From Adineta vaga (lineage: Eukaryota > Rotifera): a stretch of 64,000 nucleotides of DNA. Within the stretch, counting starts at the first letter, position 1. Each line of letters begins with the position of its first letter. The stretch is from NCBI GenBank assembly GCA_021613535.1, contig CP075492.1:14694001-14758000 (forward strand), read 5' to 3'. Below, in pieces: positions 32,721-43,232 of this stretch. The notes below the pieces were generated by a model that was not told the origin of the DNA, ran no database searches, and worked only from the letters and a program-made list of their open reading frames with translations. The translations under genes and the position numbers were made by a program.

Positions 32721-33713
32721 CTACCGAAGTAAGAAAAAAAGAATTGACAGAAAAAAAGCAGAAAAGTTTTTCATAAAAGGATTTGTGTTGACGAAAGCAT
32801 TCGAGTTGGAAACAGTAGTTTTCATCCAATCAATAATAGCATCAGCAACTTGTTCAGGTTGCTCAGGGAATAGTGCATGACTAGCCGCTTCGATCACTCT
32901 TACAGTGACAAGACTGTTGAGTACGTCTTTCAATTCATTTCGTGACCAAAATGGTCTCCATGGATCTTCAGCAGCTTGTAAATCAAGAATAGGAGAATGT
33001 GACACAGGCCACCATTCAGTTTTCGATGGAATTTTTCCTGCACTACGATAAGCAGGACGAAGTTCAGGATGCCAACCTGTTAACCAAACTGAAGCATTAC
33101 TGTTAGGTGCAAAGAAGGCATGATACAAATGGACGAGTCGTTCATCTTCTGGGATTGTAGCATTCGCTACACGTTCAAGAGAGACAGTTAGTGACGAATC
33201 ATTCTGATATTGTTGTTCACCTGCAGCGACTACAATTCCACGAACTAGGTGTGGATGATCAAGATCAGTAACACGTGCCACATAATGACCAAATGCATGA
33301 CCAATAATTACGGCAGGATAACCTCTACCTAATTCACGTATTGTAATTGCTATATCATTGGCTAAAATATGTAATGTAAGATTTTCCAATGAACCACGAC
33401 TATTCCCAATACCACGTGGTTGCGGACGAAGAACCAAATAACCTGCCTTAGCAATACGTTCAGCAACATGATTAAATTCATTACTACCTCGTTGTGACGA
33501 TGGAAGAATGATCACTGGTGGAAGTCCATCTTCACCATCGATAATTACATCAAGTGTTAAATCAATTTGAGGTGTTAGTAGAACACGACGACGTTGTTGT
33601 GAAATCGTCGTATTTAAATTTATTTCAGATATTTCATGAGAATTTCGTATGAAGACGACGTAGATGGTAAAAAGAATGAATAACCATTTGACTTCCATAA
33701 AAGAATAAAACAA
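32721..33713 (-). CDS. Alpha/beta-hydrolase-fold protein with Ala at the nucleophile, GPI-like tail
   Basis: A 330-aa intronless ORF. The N-terminus is a signal peptide (MEVKWLFILFTIYVVFI after a five-residue lead). The core has the oxyanion strand VIILPSSQRG, the YLVLRPQPRGIGNSRG region and the nucleophile elbow VIIGHAFGHYVAR. The elbow should be G-x-S-x-G, but the central residue (about 140) is Ala. A late His lies in EAASHALFPEQPEQVA. The last 20 residues are hydrophobic after a small/polar spacer (SNAFVNTNPF), as in GPI-anchored proteins. Bacterial alpha/beta-hydrolase subfamilies with a GHAFG or GHAYG elbow exist, so the change may be ancestral and not damage. It is probably on the cell surface; hydrolase activity by the usual Ser is unlikely. 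Confidence 0.75.
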   Translation of the reverse strand: MFYSFMEVKWLFILFTIYVVFIRNSHEISEINLNTTISQQRRRVLLTPQIDLTLDVIIDGEDGLPPVIILPSSQRGSNEFNHVAERIAKAGYLVLRPQPRGIGNSRGSLENLTLHILANDIAITIRELGRGYPAVIIGHAFGHYVARVTDLDHPHLVRGIVVAAGEQQYQNDSSLTVSLERVANATIPEDERLVHLYHAFFAPNSNASVWLTGWHPELRPAYRSAGKIPSKTEWWPVSHSPILDLQAAEDPWRPFWSRNELKDVLNSLVTVRVIEAASHALFPEQPEQVADAIIDWMKTTVSNSNAFVNTNPFMKNFSAFFLSILFFLLR

Positions 33714-33849
33714 AGTGTCTGATCAATTTATTCTTTTTCTCGAAAAGAGCAAATATCGACACGATATGCAACATAAAGGTCGGATTATAAAACCTATCGT
33801 ATTTTTCTTTATTCTTTCATTGACATAAAGAAATTTCATAGAAATGAAG

Positions 33850-34864
33850 TTAATCATTTCTATTAAATAATAACATTTGTTGAATTCTCATTGGTAAATA
33901 ATGTTCTAAATGAAATTTTCTTACAATAAAATTCATTCCATATTGAAAACAATATTTAAATTCTCCACGAAATTTCCGACTTGTTAAAATATACGTATAA
34001 AATCCAAACACACAATTACTATAATATACTATTGCACACAATTGACGAACAAAATAAAGGATAAGCAATGCATTTGATGATGTGATATATTTATAAATAG
34101 TAACGGCAGAAAAATGATAAACAATTAAAATTGAATAAGGAGCTGATATTAATGTAGTTGTTAGGACTTGAATTGCAAGCATTACACATAGTTGTTGTTC
34201 ATTCGATCGAAAACGTTGTTGCTGATTATGTCTTAATGGTTGAACACGATGACGACTTTGTCGAATATTAATAATCATTAATATACCAAAAAGAAGCATT
34301 AAGATAACAGGACAAGAAAATGAAACAAAACCAAAAAAGAAAAAAAAATCATGTATAATCATAAGAGAAAAACGCACAAATCGATCCACGAGATTCAAAA
34401 AAATAGAAAATATGTAAATGAATCAAGAAAATGATGATTATAGTTATAAAAATAAATCGTCTTGCAGTTAATTTATTACTTAATTGACGAAAACGAGCTC
34501 GACGTGAAGTTGATAAATATCGATCAATACTTGTCATAACTGTTAACCATAAAATAAGACATAAAGGAGTAAAAACAAAATACATTCGTAATTTACATAA
34601 AATTGTATTTGTATACCAAGCATCTAATGCAGGACTATAACCAAGATAATTAGCTAATAATGCTATTAGAATAACAAATAAATTATTTATTGAACTTGAT
34701 AGAAAATAAACTGAACATGAACTTCGTTTCATTGAACGACGTGTAAAGATTATTATATTAAAAACATTTCCAATGATTCCAAATATCATTTGTAATGGAG
34801 CAATGATACGATTTACTAAGAACAATGTTGTAGTCAAAGTAGAAGCTGACATGACGTAAGACAA
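33850..34864 (-). pseudogene. Rhodopsin-like GPCR broken by one frameshift
   Basis: TM1-TM4 lie in one frame (34864 to about 34351) and TM5-TM7 in another (about 34398 to 33850). TM1 has FGIIGNVFNIIIFTRRS, TM2 FVILIALLANYL, TM3 ends TSIDRYL (DRY), and the second part holds SFSCPVILMLLFGILMI (TM5) and a basic third loop. The reading frame changes in a T-rich run (A6-G-A9 on the plus strand, about 34333-34349), where no GT..AG intron is possible. A homopolymer sequencing or assembly error is as likely as real decay. It belongs to the same family as the gene at 62445-63482. Confidence 0.75.
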
Positions 34865-35282
34865 GTGATGAAACTATTAACTGTTACTCAGTGCAAGAAG
34901 GAAATATTTGAAAAGAATAAAGTAGCATAGAAGTGAAGTTCTTTGTTTTTAATTTATTAATTTAAAAAAAAACAATTATCAATAGACTTCAAACTTTTTC
35001 AACACACTTCGTGACTATAGTGGAAAATTAAGAAGATTATTCTTGAAATTTTTTCATTTATACAAATGAATGGGTTTAATTTTAAGCTTGGCTAATATCT
35101 TTCAAAAATAATTCTTAGGAAATAGAAATCATGAATGAGGAATTATAATTAGACACATTTTGACAATAATGTCATTTGTTTAGTCATTCTCAGAGCTGAA
35201 AAGTAGCCTTTTGTTTTGTTTTGTTTCATGATTCATAATTAGGGATGGATCATTTAATTTAACGCAATTAATTAACGGATTC

Positions 35283-35313
35283 CATTAACGTTTATTTTAA
35301 ATAAACGTTAATG
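35283..35313. repeat. Perfect 31-bp palindrome (15-bp arms)
   Basis: CATTAACGTTTATTT at 35283-35297 is followed by one base and its exact reverse complement AAATAAACGTTAATG at 35299-35313. The sequence just upstream repeats the TTAACG core (GCAATTAATTAACGG). It may be the centre of a small foldback element; no target-site duplication was identified. Confidence 0.7.
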
Positions 35314-36727
35314 TCCCACGTCTATTCATAGTAATAGTTCAACACCATTTCGATGGAATTCCGACGAAGAAATTGTTTGTTGTTGTTGTTATTGTGACAG
35401 AAAAAGATAATATAAATAAAACGATAATCGAGAGTTTTTTGAAGAATTCTTAGATTAGATATTTCATTCAAAATTAATAAAGATGATTTTACAAAACTTT
35501 CAATGGATTTAATTATTAAAAATGTCATCATTTATCTGTCTAATTGGTACTTTGATTAACAATATTTATCGATATAAATCACTAATCAAGAACCAAGATT
35601 ACTTCTTAAGAATAATTTCAATATCGATTTTTCGAAATATTTATTCGATTATTTATTTTCACTGAATTTCTTAATCATTTCTCTTACTATTAGACTTTCT
35701 TCACGATATACGTTTTTATTGGTAAAATTTTCTTATTATACTCCTAAAAGACAGATGAAAAGAATAATTAAAGTGAAAGTCAATATCATACGAAGAATTT
35801 CCAAAGCGTAATCTTTATTTCTATAGGATAGGTGTGAATGCTTTCATCTCACTTACGTCTTTTTAAAGTGCACATATAATTCTCGACTTCATATCTATTT
35901 AATTAAGAAGTAGCAGAATGAGACCTCTTTCACAAAGGTACCAAAGCTTTTGATATAGAAAAAATTGCTAATCAATAAAAATATGATGTCGACGATTTGA
36001 TCTGCAAAGAAACCATAGAACTAAAGATGGAAGTATCGATACCATTTTAGAAATGATTGAAAAGTGTTGCTTTCAAAAATAGAAGTAGAAGCTTGAAAAC
36101 GAATACTTCATCCATCAGTGACAATAGATGGATTTAAAAGAAGACTTTTAACGTTTTTTGAAACTATTCATTGCTTTGATGTCGCAAATATTTTGTTCTA
36201 CTTTCACATTCCAATATTTGGACTGTTTCAACATTGAATAAGACTGCGAGAAGTCAATCGAAATGTGTGTGAAGTTATTATGACGGATCTCGTCCTTGTT
36301 TAAATATCTCATCAGTTACATTTGACTTTTTAATCATTCAAATCATCTAAACAGATTCAGTTCAATATGGTCTGCATATTAGATAAAAAGTTTGTTCGTG
36401 TTTTCTCAATTTCTCTTTGAGAATGTGCTCAATAGAATAAGAAATGATATTCATTGATTCTATTAATTTCCTAAACTATGGAGTTAAATTTATACTAAGA
36501 AGAACAATAATTAAGAGATTACGAGTGTTGATGGAATATAATAGAAAAAAAAATAAAACAAAATGAAATTGTTGATAAAAATTTATCGAATATTATTTAA
36601 ATACGATTAACTAAATGAACAAAAATAATTATTGGACTTCACACTATAAGATTAAGAAAGACAGATGAAATGCGTTGATTAAAATAATTATCTTCTATTG
36701 AAAATAATAGTTTGATTTGATTATGAA

Positions 36728-36931
36728 ATGAGAACAATGATTATTCGTCAAAACCAAAATGGATTTTCTTGTATAATTGGATGTACAAATTCACAATTAA
36801 ATTATCCTTCAACTATTTCATTTGACTCATTTGGAAATATTCTTATTATTGATCTGTTGCACGAGCATATCATACAGCAACAATTGTATCAAATCGAACA
36901 GTTTCGGGTGAAGATGGGGATGAGAATGTAG
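36728..36931 (+). pseudogene. NHL-repeat fragment
   Basis: The stretch NGFSCIIGCTNSQLNYPSTI, then SFDSFGNILIID, is one NHL beta-propeller blade (LxxPxxIxxDxxGNxxxxD). Downstream the frame turns into low-meaning sequence and stops. No further blades are seen, so this is a relic of a larger NHL protein. Confidence 0.6.
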
Positions 36932-37312
36932 ATATACGCATGGGTAGAGTTTAGAAATGCTCACCCGTCTCACCCTCATTATGTGTATTAAATCGAAGAA
37001 AATCCTTTTTATATTCTATGCACTACATAATTAAAGGAAATTCTAGTCAGAAAGGTGCATACTCATTAGTTTGTGAAACTCATTATTCACTATATATATG
37101 TTAGCGTTCATTCAATAGGACACCTCCTACAGCTACAGTGAACATGTTTTGAACAGTCCCGTTGGTGTTCACTATGGAGGATTTTACTGTATACGATATC
37201 TTCAACCATAATGTAGTAAAATTCTAGTTTCAGTTTATTAGGTTTAATCAAGATTAAAAACATAAAAATGATGTATGTATTAGGAATATTATGCTCACAT
37301 GAGTTTTACTTC

Positions 37313-40300
37313 TTAGAATTTTTTTTTAATTTTTTCATATCTCTTAATAGGATCATTTGTTCTTCGATGTGTTCCATAGTAATGAATAAGTTCGGTTTCG
37401 TATTTTGCACGATCGGATCCCCATTCTGCCGGGTTTTTTGAAAGTTTCGGATATTTAGTAAACAGATGTTGTAACGCCTTTCCAAAATCATCTTTAACAT
37501 ATCCTGGTGCATTAACATGTTGATCGAGAGCTACAGCTTTTCCCAAATTTGATTGTAAATAATCGTTGATTGTATAAGACTTAAAACCAGTTGGTTTTAT
37601 TGGTAACACTTCTTTATTCAAACGATCAATGAAATCAACTACTTGCATTTCTTGAAATTCTTTATTACTGATTGCGTTAACCAGTACTTCTAATGGTTTT
37701 GACGGGGCTGTTTTAATTTTCTTCTGAAAATCTGCTCTAATAAAGTCTTTCAATTCTTTGCCGGTTAGTTCATTATAAGACATTGAATGAACTCCCTTAT
37801 TTTTTGTAACTGTCCAGCCCTGTGCTTCAAAAAGCTCTTCATAAAGTTTGGGATATTGTGTTTTGAATTTCCATACTTGTGTCGGAAATTCACCATTACC
37901 TTTAGGATTGATTGTTTTTTGCATTGCACCAGCTGACGCTATTTCACTATCGTAGGATTGAACACTTTCTAAAGTTCCTTCAGTTGTACTCATTCCACTT
38001 ATTATCTTTTTATCATCAATAGTCGCTTTTTTTCGTTCAATTAAACTATTCCAACCCGTGTAATCAGCTAGATCAGTAGTACCTGAATATTCTGGACCAT
38101 ATTGAATTTTGTTGTTCTTTTCATACTTGACACGATTAAATTGGATGTTTTCATTTGATGGGGCAGTTGGAGCGAGATTATTTTGATAAATCATGGGATA
38201 GAGTGGACCACGATTAGATGATACTATAGAAGAAAACGAAGAAATACTTGATTAAAATAAAATTGCATAGTATCAACTTTGGTAAAATTTGAGTGAGGGT
38301 GTGGGTATAATACTTCACGGTGATATCATGATACGTTTACGAATATTTTAAGGGAAATATATACAATCCTATATCGCTAGGTATAATTTTTATGAAAAAG
38401 TACAGGTTTTTCACCACTCTGATATTATCATTTAGAATACTGAAGTTAGTAGCTTCGATCTGTTACTAAAAATTTCAATTACCGTCGCGAAAATTCCATG
38501 GATAGAACTTGTTGAGAAGATCATTGTTATAATTCAATAAAGGCTGCATTTTAATGCCACCTCTTCTTGGATAATAGTTTCCAGAGTTTCCCATCAAGCG
38601 TAAAACAGTTGTTGGAATGTAGTAACATGATGACAGATTTGTAGAATTGTGATTTGCAATTATTCCCCTGCCAACTGATAATTGTGCAGATGCAGGTAGC
38701 TCATTGGTTTTATTACCAACGTCATATCCAGACTGAGACATTGTTTTATACAGATGTGATTGCGTTGGAGGAGATATTTTCATACGTTCGGTAATACCTA
38801 TAAAAACAACATACAGTTGTATGAAAGTTCAAACAATTTGAAATATGAACATCAAATCAATTCCATATTTTAAATGACTACTGGAAGACGTATGCTAATC
38901 TAATTGATCCTCTCTTTTCTTTCGAAAGTAAGATAAATTACAAACCTGCAATAATCTCGTTAACAAGAATATTTTCAGCATCCGGACTATCATTTGCAAG
39001 ATAGGTATGAATAGCGGTTTTACTGATTGCATATACAGAAAAATTGAATGCAGTTGAAATTGCTTCAGCAATCTCTTTGATCTTGTCATTTTGAATTTTA
39101 ATCAATTGTTCACGTACATGATGACGAGCAGCATCAAGATTTTGAATAGTATGCTTATTGGCAAGTACAAATCCTTGATGTAAGATTAGTTGATCTAATG
39201 TACTTTCAACACGTATATGTGTTACGTATGGCCATGCTCCACCAAAAACTTGACTTCTCAAATTACTGGAAGTTAAAAGTTGAGCAATTGACTGAATGAA
39301 TGAAAATAATTAATTATGCTTTATGTAAAAGAAAAGAATTGAAGTCGTCAAGTAACACTTACATCGAACGATGGTGGTGAAAGACTCTTTCGTAATTCAC
39401 GATAATGATGTTGAAAAATTAAAGCGATTCCAGTCAATTTACTTAATTCTCCTAGACGTAGTAGTTCGGGAAAGTAATTGCCAAATTCATTATAGTTTTC
39501 CGTCACTACTGTTGTAAAATGATCATATCGTGGAGAAGTGCCACCTATGTGCGTTTCAATGAAGCCAGTTTCATTGTTCTTTACTTGTCTGTAACGTGAA
39601 TTAGAAAACAAACATAGTGAATTTTTCCATCCACTCGAATATATTACCTGATATAACTTTCATATTTCACTTGCATATTCGGTGGACCGAGAACATAAGT
39701 CGTAACATCGTCTTGGTCTATTCGGTTATATTTGATTGGACCCGATTCAATCCATATTCTGGTGGCAGAAAGAAGTTCATTGTCTTCTAGTTCGTCATTA
39801 CTGAATAAACGTTGAAATAAATCACTTGATGGAGCCGATGAACTATTCTCACGAATAGGTCGGACATCGAAAGGAAATCGAGCAGACATCTCTGTTCGAA
39901 AATTCATACTCTTCAACCATAGATCTGCATGGAGAAGTGTTGAGAGAAAATCTGTGTCAGTAAGAGCATCATGTGGTAACCATGTAGCTTTTTGAAATGG
40001 ATGTGGAAGCTCAGAAGCCAGAGGAGGATCCAATGAGAAAGATGCACCTATTTGTAATTATTTGAAAGTATAATCAAAAGAAGAATTTCATATGCATACC
40101 TGTAATGCCTTTTTTCATTACCATTTCCACGTCATCAGAATTGAATAAAGCAGGTTTATCTTCTGCTTCCATTAAATTGAACCAAAAGGATCCATTTTGA
40201 TGAAATGAGATTCCTCCAACAGCAGAATATACCTTTCCATCCTTTGAAAGACATAATTGGTATTTTCAACTATTATAAACTGTAGATTCATGAAGATTAC

Positions 40301-41162
40301 TTACGTTAGGTTTTGGTACGTTCAGTGGTAAGCCAGCTAATCGGAAGCCATCTTTATCACGTGGTAACCATTTCCATTGAAGGAGACGTTCTACGTCAGC
40401 CATTTCCCAACCATATGTTTTCAATAAATGTTGTCGTACACGATTTTGTATTTGTTTAAAATTAGTATCATCTCCTTTCATATACTTATTAAAAGCACGA
40501 CGATAATAGTTTAGAGCAGCAGTATCATTTGGATGAATCAAATTCGAGTCCTCTTCACTAACGCCAAAGTTCAAACCATTAATAGAAATCGATAATCCAC
40601 TCTAGATGAGAAAAAGAATTTAGTAAGTCTTGAGAGTGTGGATATGAATTAAACATCATTCTCACTTCCTCATTCATGCTCGTAATTTATAAGAAAAAAA
40701 ACTATACTACCTTATTTCTTGGTGTCGGAGTAGTTTTGTCATCAAGTTCGAAATCAATTTTGTCAATGATTGGACGTATTGTTGTAGTTTCTAGAAAGCA
40801 TAATATGAAAGCTTTTCAACTGATTTGTTCAAAAAACATCTATAGTATTTACCTTGAAATTGATTGGTTGCTAAAGCAGTGGTACATATGCTTGCACATT
40901 CTTCAGAAGAATAATCTGTTTTCTCTTGAGATGTTTCATATGACTCTTCAGAACATTCACATAAATACTGATCTTTTGTATCGCTCGTTGATTGTGTTGT
41001 TAACTCGACTTCTGACGATTGTTCATCGGATTCAGATGGCAAACAATCTATACCAACACAATCATTATTTTCTGAACTCTCTATTGAAGATTCTGGTAGA
41101 ATAAACGATTGAGCTGACACAAACAGGAAAATTAGAATAATGCCAGTATCCAACGACTTCAT
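37313..41162 (-). CDS. Large secreted protein with lysozyme-like C-terminal region
   Basis: Nine exons: 41162..40853, 40790..40711, 40601..40305, 40241..40100, 40047..39648, 39588..39363, 39291..38946, 38797..38483, 38223..37313; 1008 aa. Exon 1 gives a signal peptide (MKSLDTGIILIFLFVSAQS) and a Ser/Glu/Cys-rich acidic region. Residues about 130-560 are globular (DFLSTLLHADLWLKSM, NYFPELLRLGELSKL) and recall large bacterial secreted proteins. The last 290 residues contain a TTEG motif (Glu about 787), VQSYDSEIAS and GAMQ (about 804-807) followed by WKFKTQYPKLY. An E-G, a D, then G-x-x-Q in this order is typical of lysozyme-superfamily glycosidases, with Glu as acid. Together with secretion this suggests a cell-wall hydrolase or a relative; this is inference. 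Eight in-frame introns show that, if acquired from bacteria, it is long established. Confidence 0.65.
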
Positions 41163-41989
41163 TGCAAAACGTATAGAGTACTTGAAAAAAGCAATCCCTT
41201 ATATAGTATAGTTTGCTTTGAGCGTAAATTTATCACCTCTTGCACATCATAGTTGAATTACGGAAGTAAATTCTATCATCGTTGGTATTTGATTGAAAAT
41301 ATGTGTATAGGTTTTGTCCTATCTTATCTGAAAGGTGAATATGTTTATGACGTGTATACTATACATATATGAAAATTGATCTGTTCGATAACCTTTATTT
41401 ATTGGGATTCGAAAAGATCGAAAGGAATAAAAGATTGAAATATAGTAAAGTAACAATAAAAAATATCGGAAGTGAGATATTTTTCGAACTTGATGCTTGT
41501 TCAATGGTTAGAAAAGAACTTTTCGATGGTGTATAGACAGAGTATTAGTGGTGTGGAATGATAGAAGAGAAAATTATTGTTGTAAATCAGTTAATTTTTC
41601 TTTTTCACTTTATAGTCTGTTTCTGAAGAAGAGATTTGTTCTTATCATTCATAAGCTCCATACAATGATATAGTTGTATGTGATTCCATTATCACAATAA
41701 CATCCATATGTAACTGTTTTGAATATTTTTTTCCGCTTTCTTATTCTCGATAAGCACGCACATGGATAAGATATAAGCAAAAAACTATGATAGATGCATA
41801 TGTCTAACCTCTCCAAGACACATTGTGTTTATATTGTAACATTCTCTTTCTTTATCATCGATCATTACACAGCTCAAGATGAAATAAATAAAATGAAAAA
41901 TTAGTATTACAGATGGCAATAGCATGAAAACAAAGTAGTTCCATTGTGCACAGCACAGCTTGAACAATCATCTAGAAAATCTTTCCCTT
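41163..41989. other. Intergenic
   Basis: 5' flank of the large secreted gene. No features recognised. Confidence 0.4.
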
Positions 41990-43125
41990 ATTTCGAAGAG
42001 TTATCTAATGAATTCATTTATGAAATATTTGAATAATCTATGAAACTTTTTCGAATCTTAATCAACGATTTAAAAGTCTCTATGTCGATTCAAATCTTCC
42101 AATTAAAACCAACTTTTCAACAACGAATCCAATCACTTCGTTTAACAAATCCATTTGCCGCTAATATTATTTTATCCTTTTTCTAAATTATCGAATCATC
42201 TATTAAGATTATCTTTCTTTTTATAGTCATCATGGGAGATGGTTGTACTGATATTGATCAAACTGAAGTTTACCATGTGCTATCAATAGATATAGTTTGA
42301 TTGAACATCTCGTCATTATAAATTATATTGAACTTGATGAATTTTATATTATATTATCATATGTTCCTCATATTTGTTATCAACTTTCTGAAGAGACTTC
42401 GATATTATATTAAGAAAATCTCATCGAAAAATTTACTTCTTCGTTTTGGACGGATCGGCAATGGTATTTTTCTACTCAATATACTTCTAGGAAAGATGAA
42501 GATACACTTATTTTCTTTTCAGTAAAACCATATAGGTATATAGAACAAATTAATTTATGTACTTGAATCTAATTTTGATATATTTAGATGAACAACATTT
42601 GGATTAAATGGAATAATCAAGGAAAACTTAAACTTTGATTGTATTCGTCACATTAATGTAGAAAATATAAAGGCAATACCTATAATTATAGAAATCATTT
42701 TAACACATATTATTCCTCTGAGACAACTTACTGAATTTGTTGTCACATTTATAGCTATATCGTTTATGGAATTGGTAAAATTATTGAGCGTTGCAGTAAA
42801 TATTCATAAGGTAACACTTGACTATGTTATATAAATGTTCATTGAAAAACGTTGAATTGTTATTTGCCATATGCCTACGATTACAACATTTTGCATTGTA
42901 TGAGGTTTTTAGTAGTTATTTAAAATGTGTAATACAATCAATTTTGCCAAAAACTAATACCAATATAATCGTCATTTATCTTCTTTGCATATTTCCGAGA
43001 CGAGTGATGGAACGAAAGAAACCATAATAATGGTGATTCAAGATAACAACTTGCTTGATGATTATGTGATGGAATCTGTTGATGATAAAGTATATCTTTA
43101 TGGTGGTAGAATTCGTTTTCAATGA
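41990..43125 (+). pseudogene. F-box/LRR pseudogene
   Basis: Begins with FEELSNEFIYEIFE, an F-box start, interrupted by a stop. The continuation is in another frame (FSNLNQRFKSLYVDSNLPIK). Later pieces include WTDRQWYFSTQYTSRKDED followed by FFSVKPYR, the characteristic tail of the rotifer F-box family (compare FWIDRGLVF and YSIYSTK in the intact gene at 20998-22999), and LRR-like segments near 42820-42960. Several frameshifts and stops separate the pieces. It is on the opposite strand from the intact copy. Confidence 0.7.
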
Positions 43126-43232
43126 ACTATTTTATTCAAGAATATGATTAAATAAGTTTGCTTCTGCATGATAAACACAGTTTTCTTTTTATATTGTTCT
43201 TCTATACAATAAAATTACTAAAAAAAAAGACA

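Larger units (their letters stand above)
34865..37312. other. Intergenic, 2.4 kb, gene fragments and a palindrome
   Basis: Contains the perfect palindrome at 35283-35313, the NHL fragment at 36728-36931, and coding-like debris near 35980-36120 (DDLICKETIEL, then DGSIDTILEMIEKC in another frame). Reads as a region of decayed genes. Confidence 0.45.

Noticed and set aside
36904-36985. G-rich then C-rich segment as a hairpin
   Set aside because: The arms share only short GGGTGA pieces and do not pair over a useful length.
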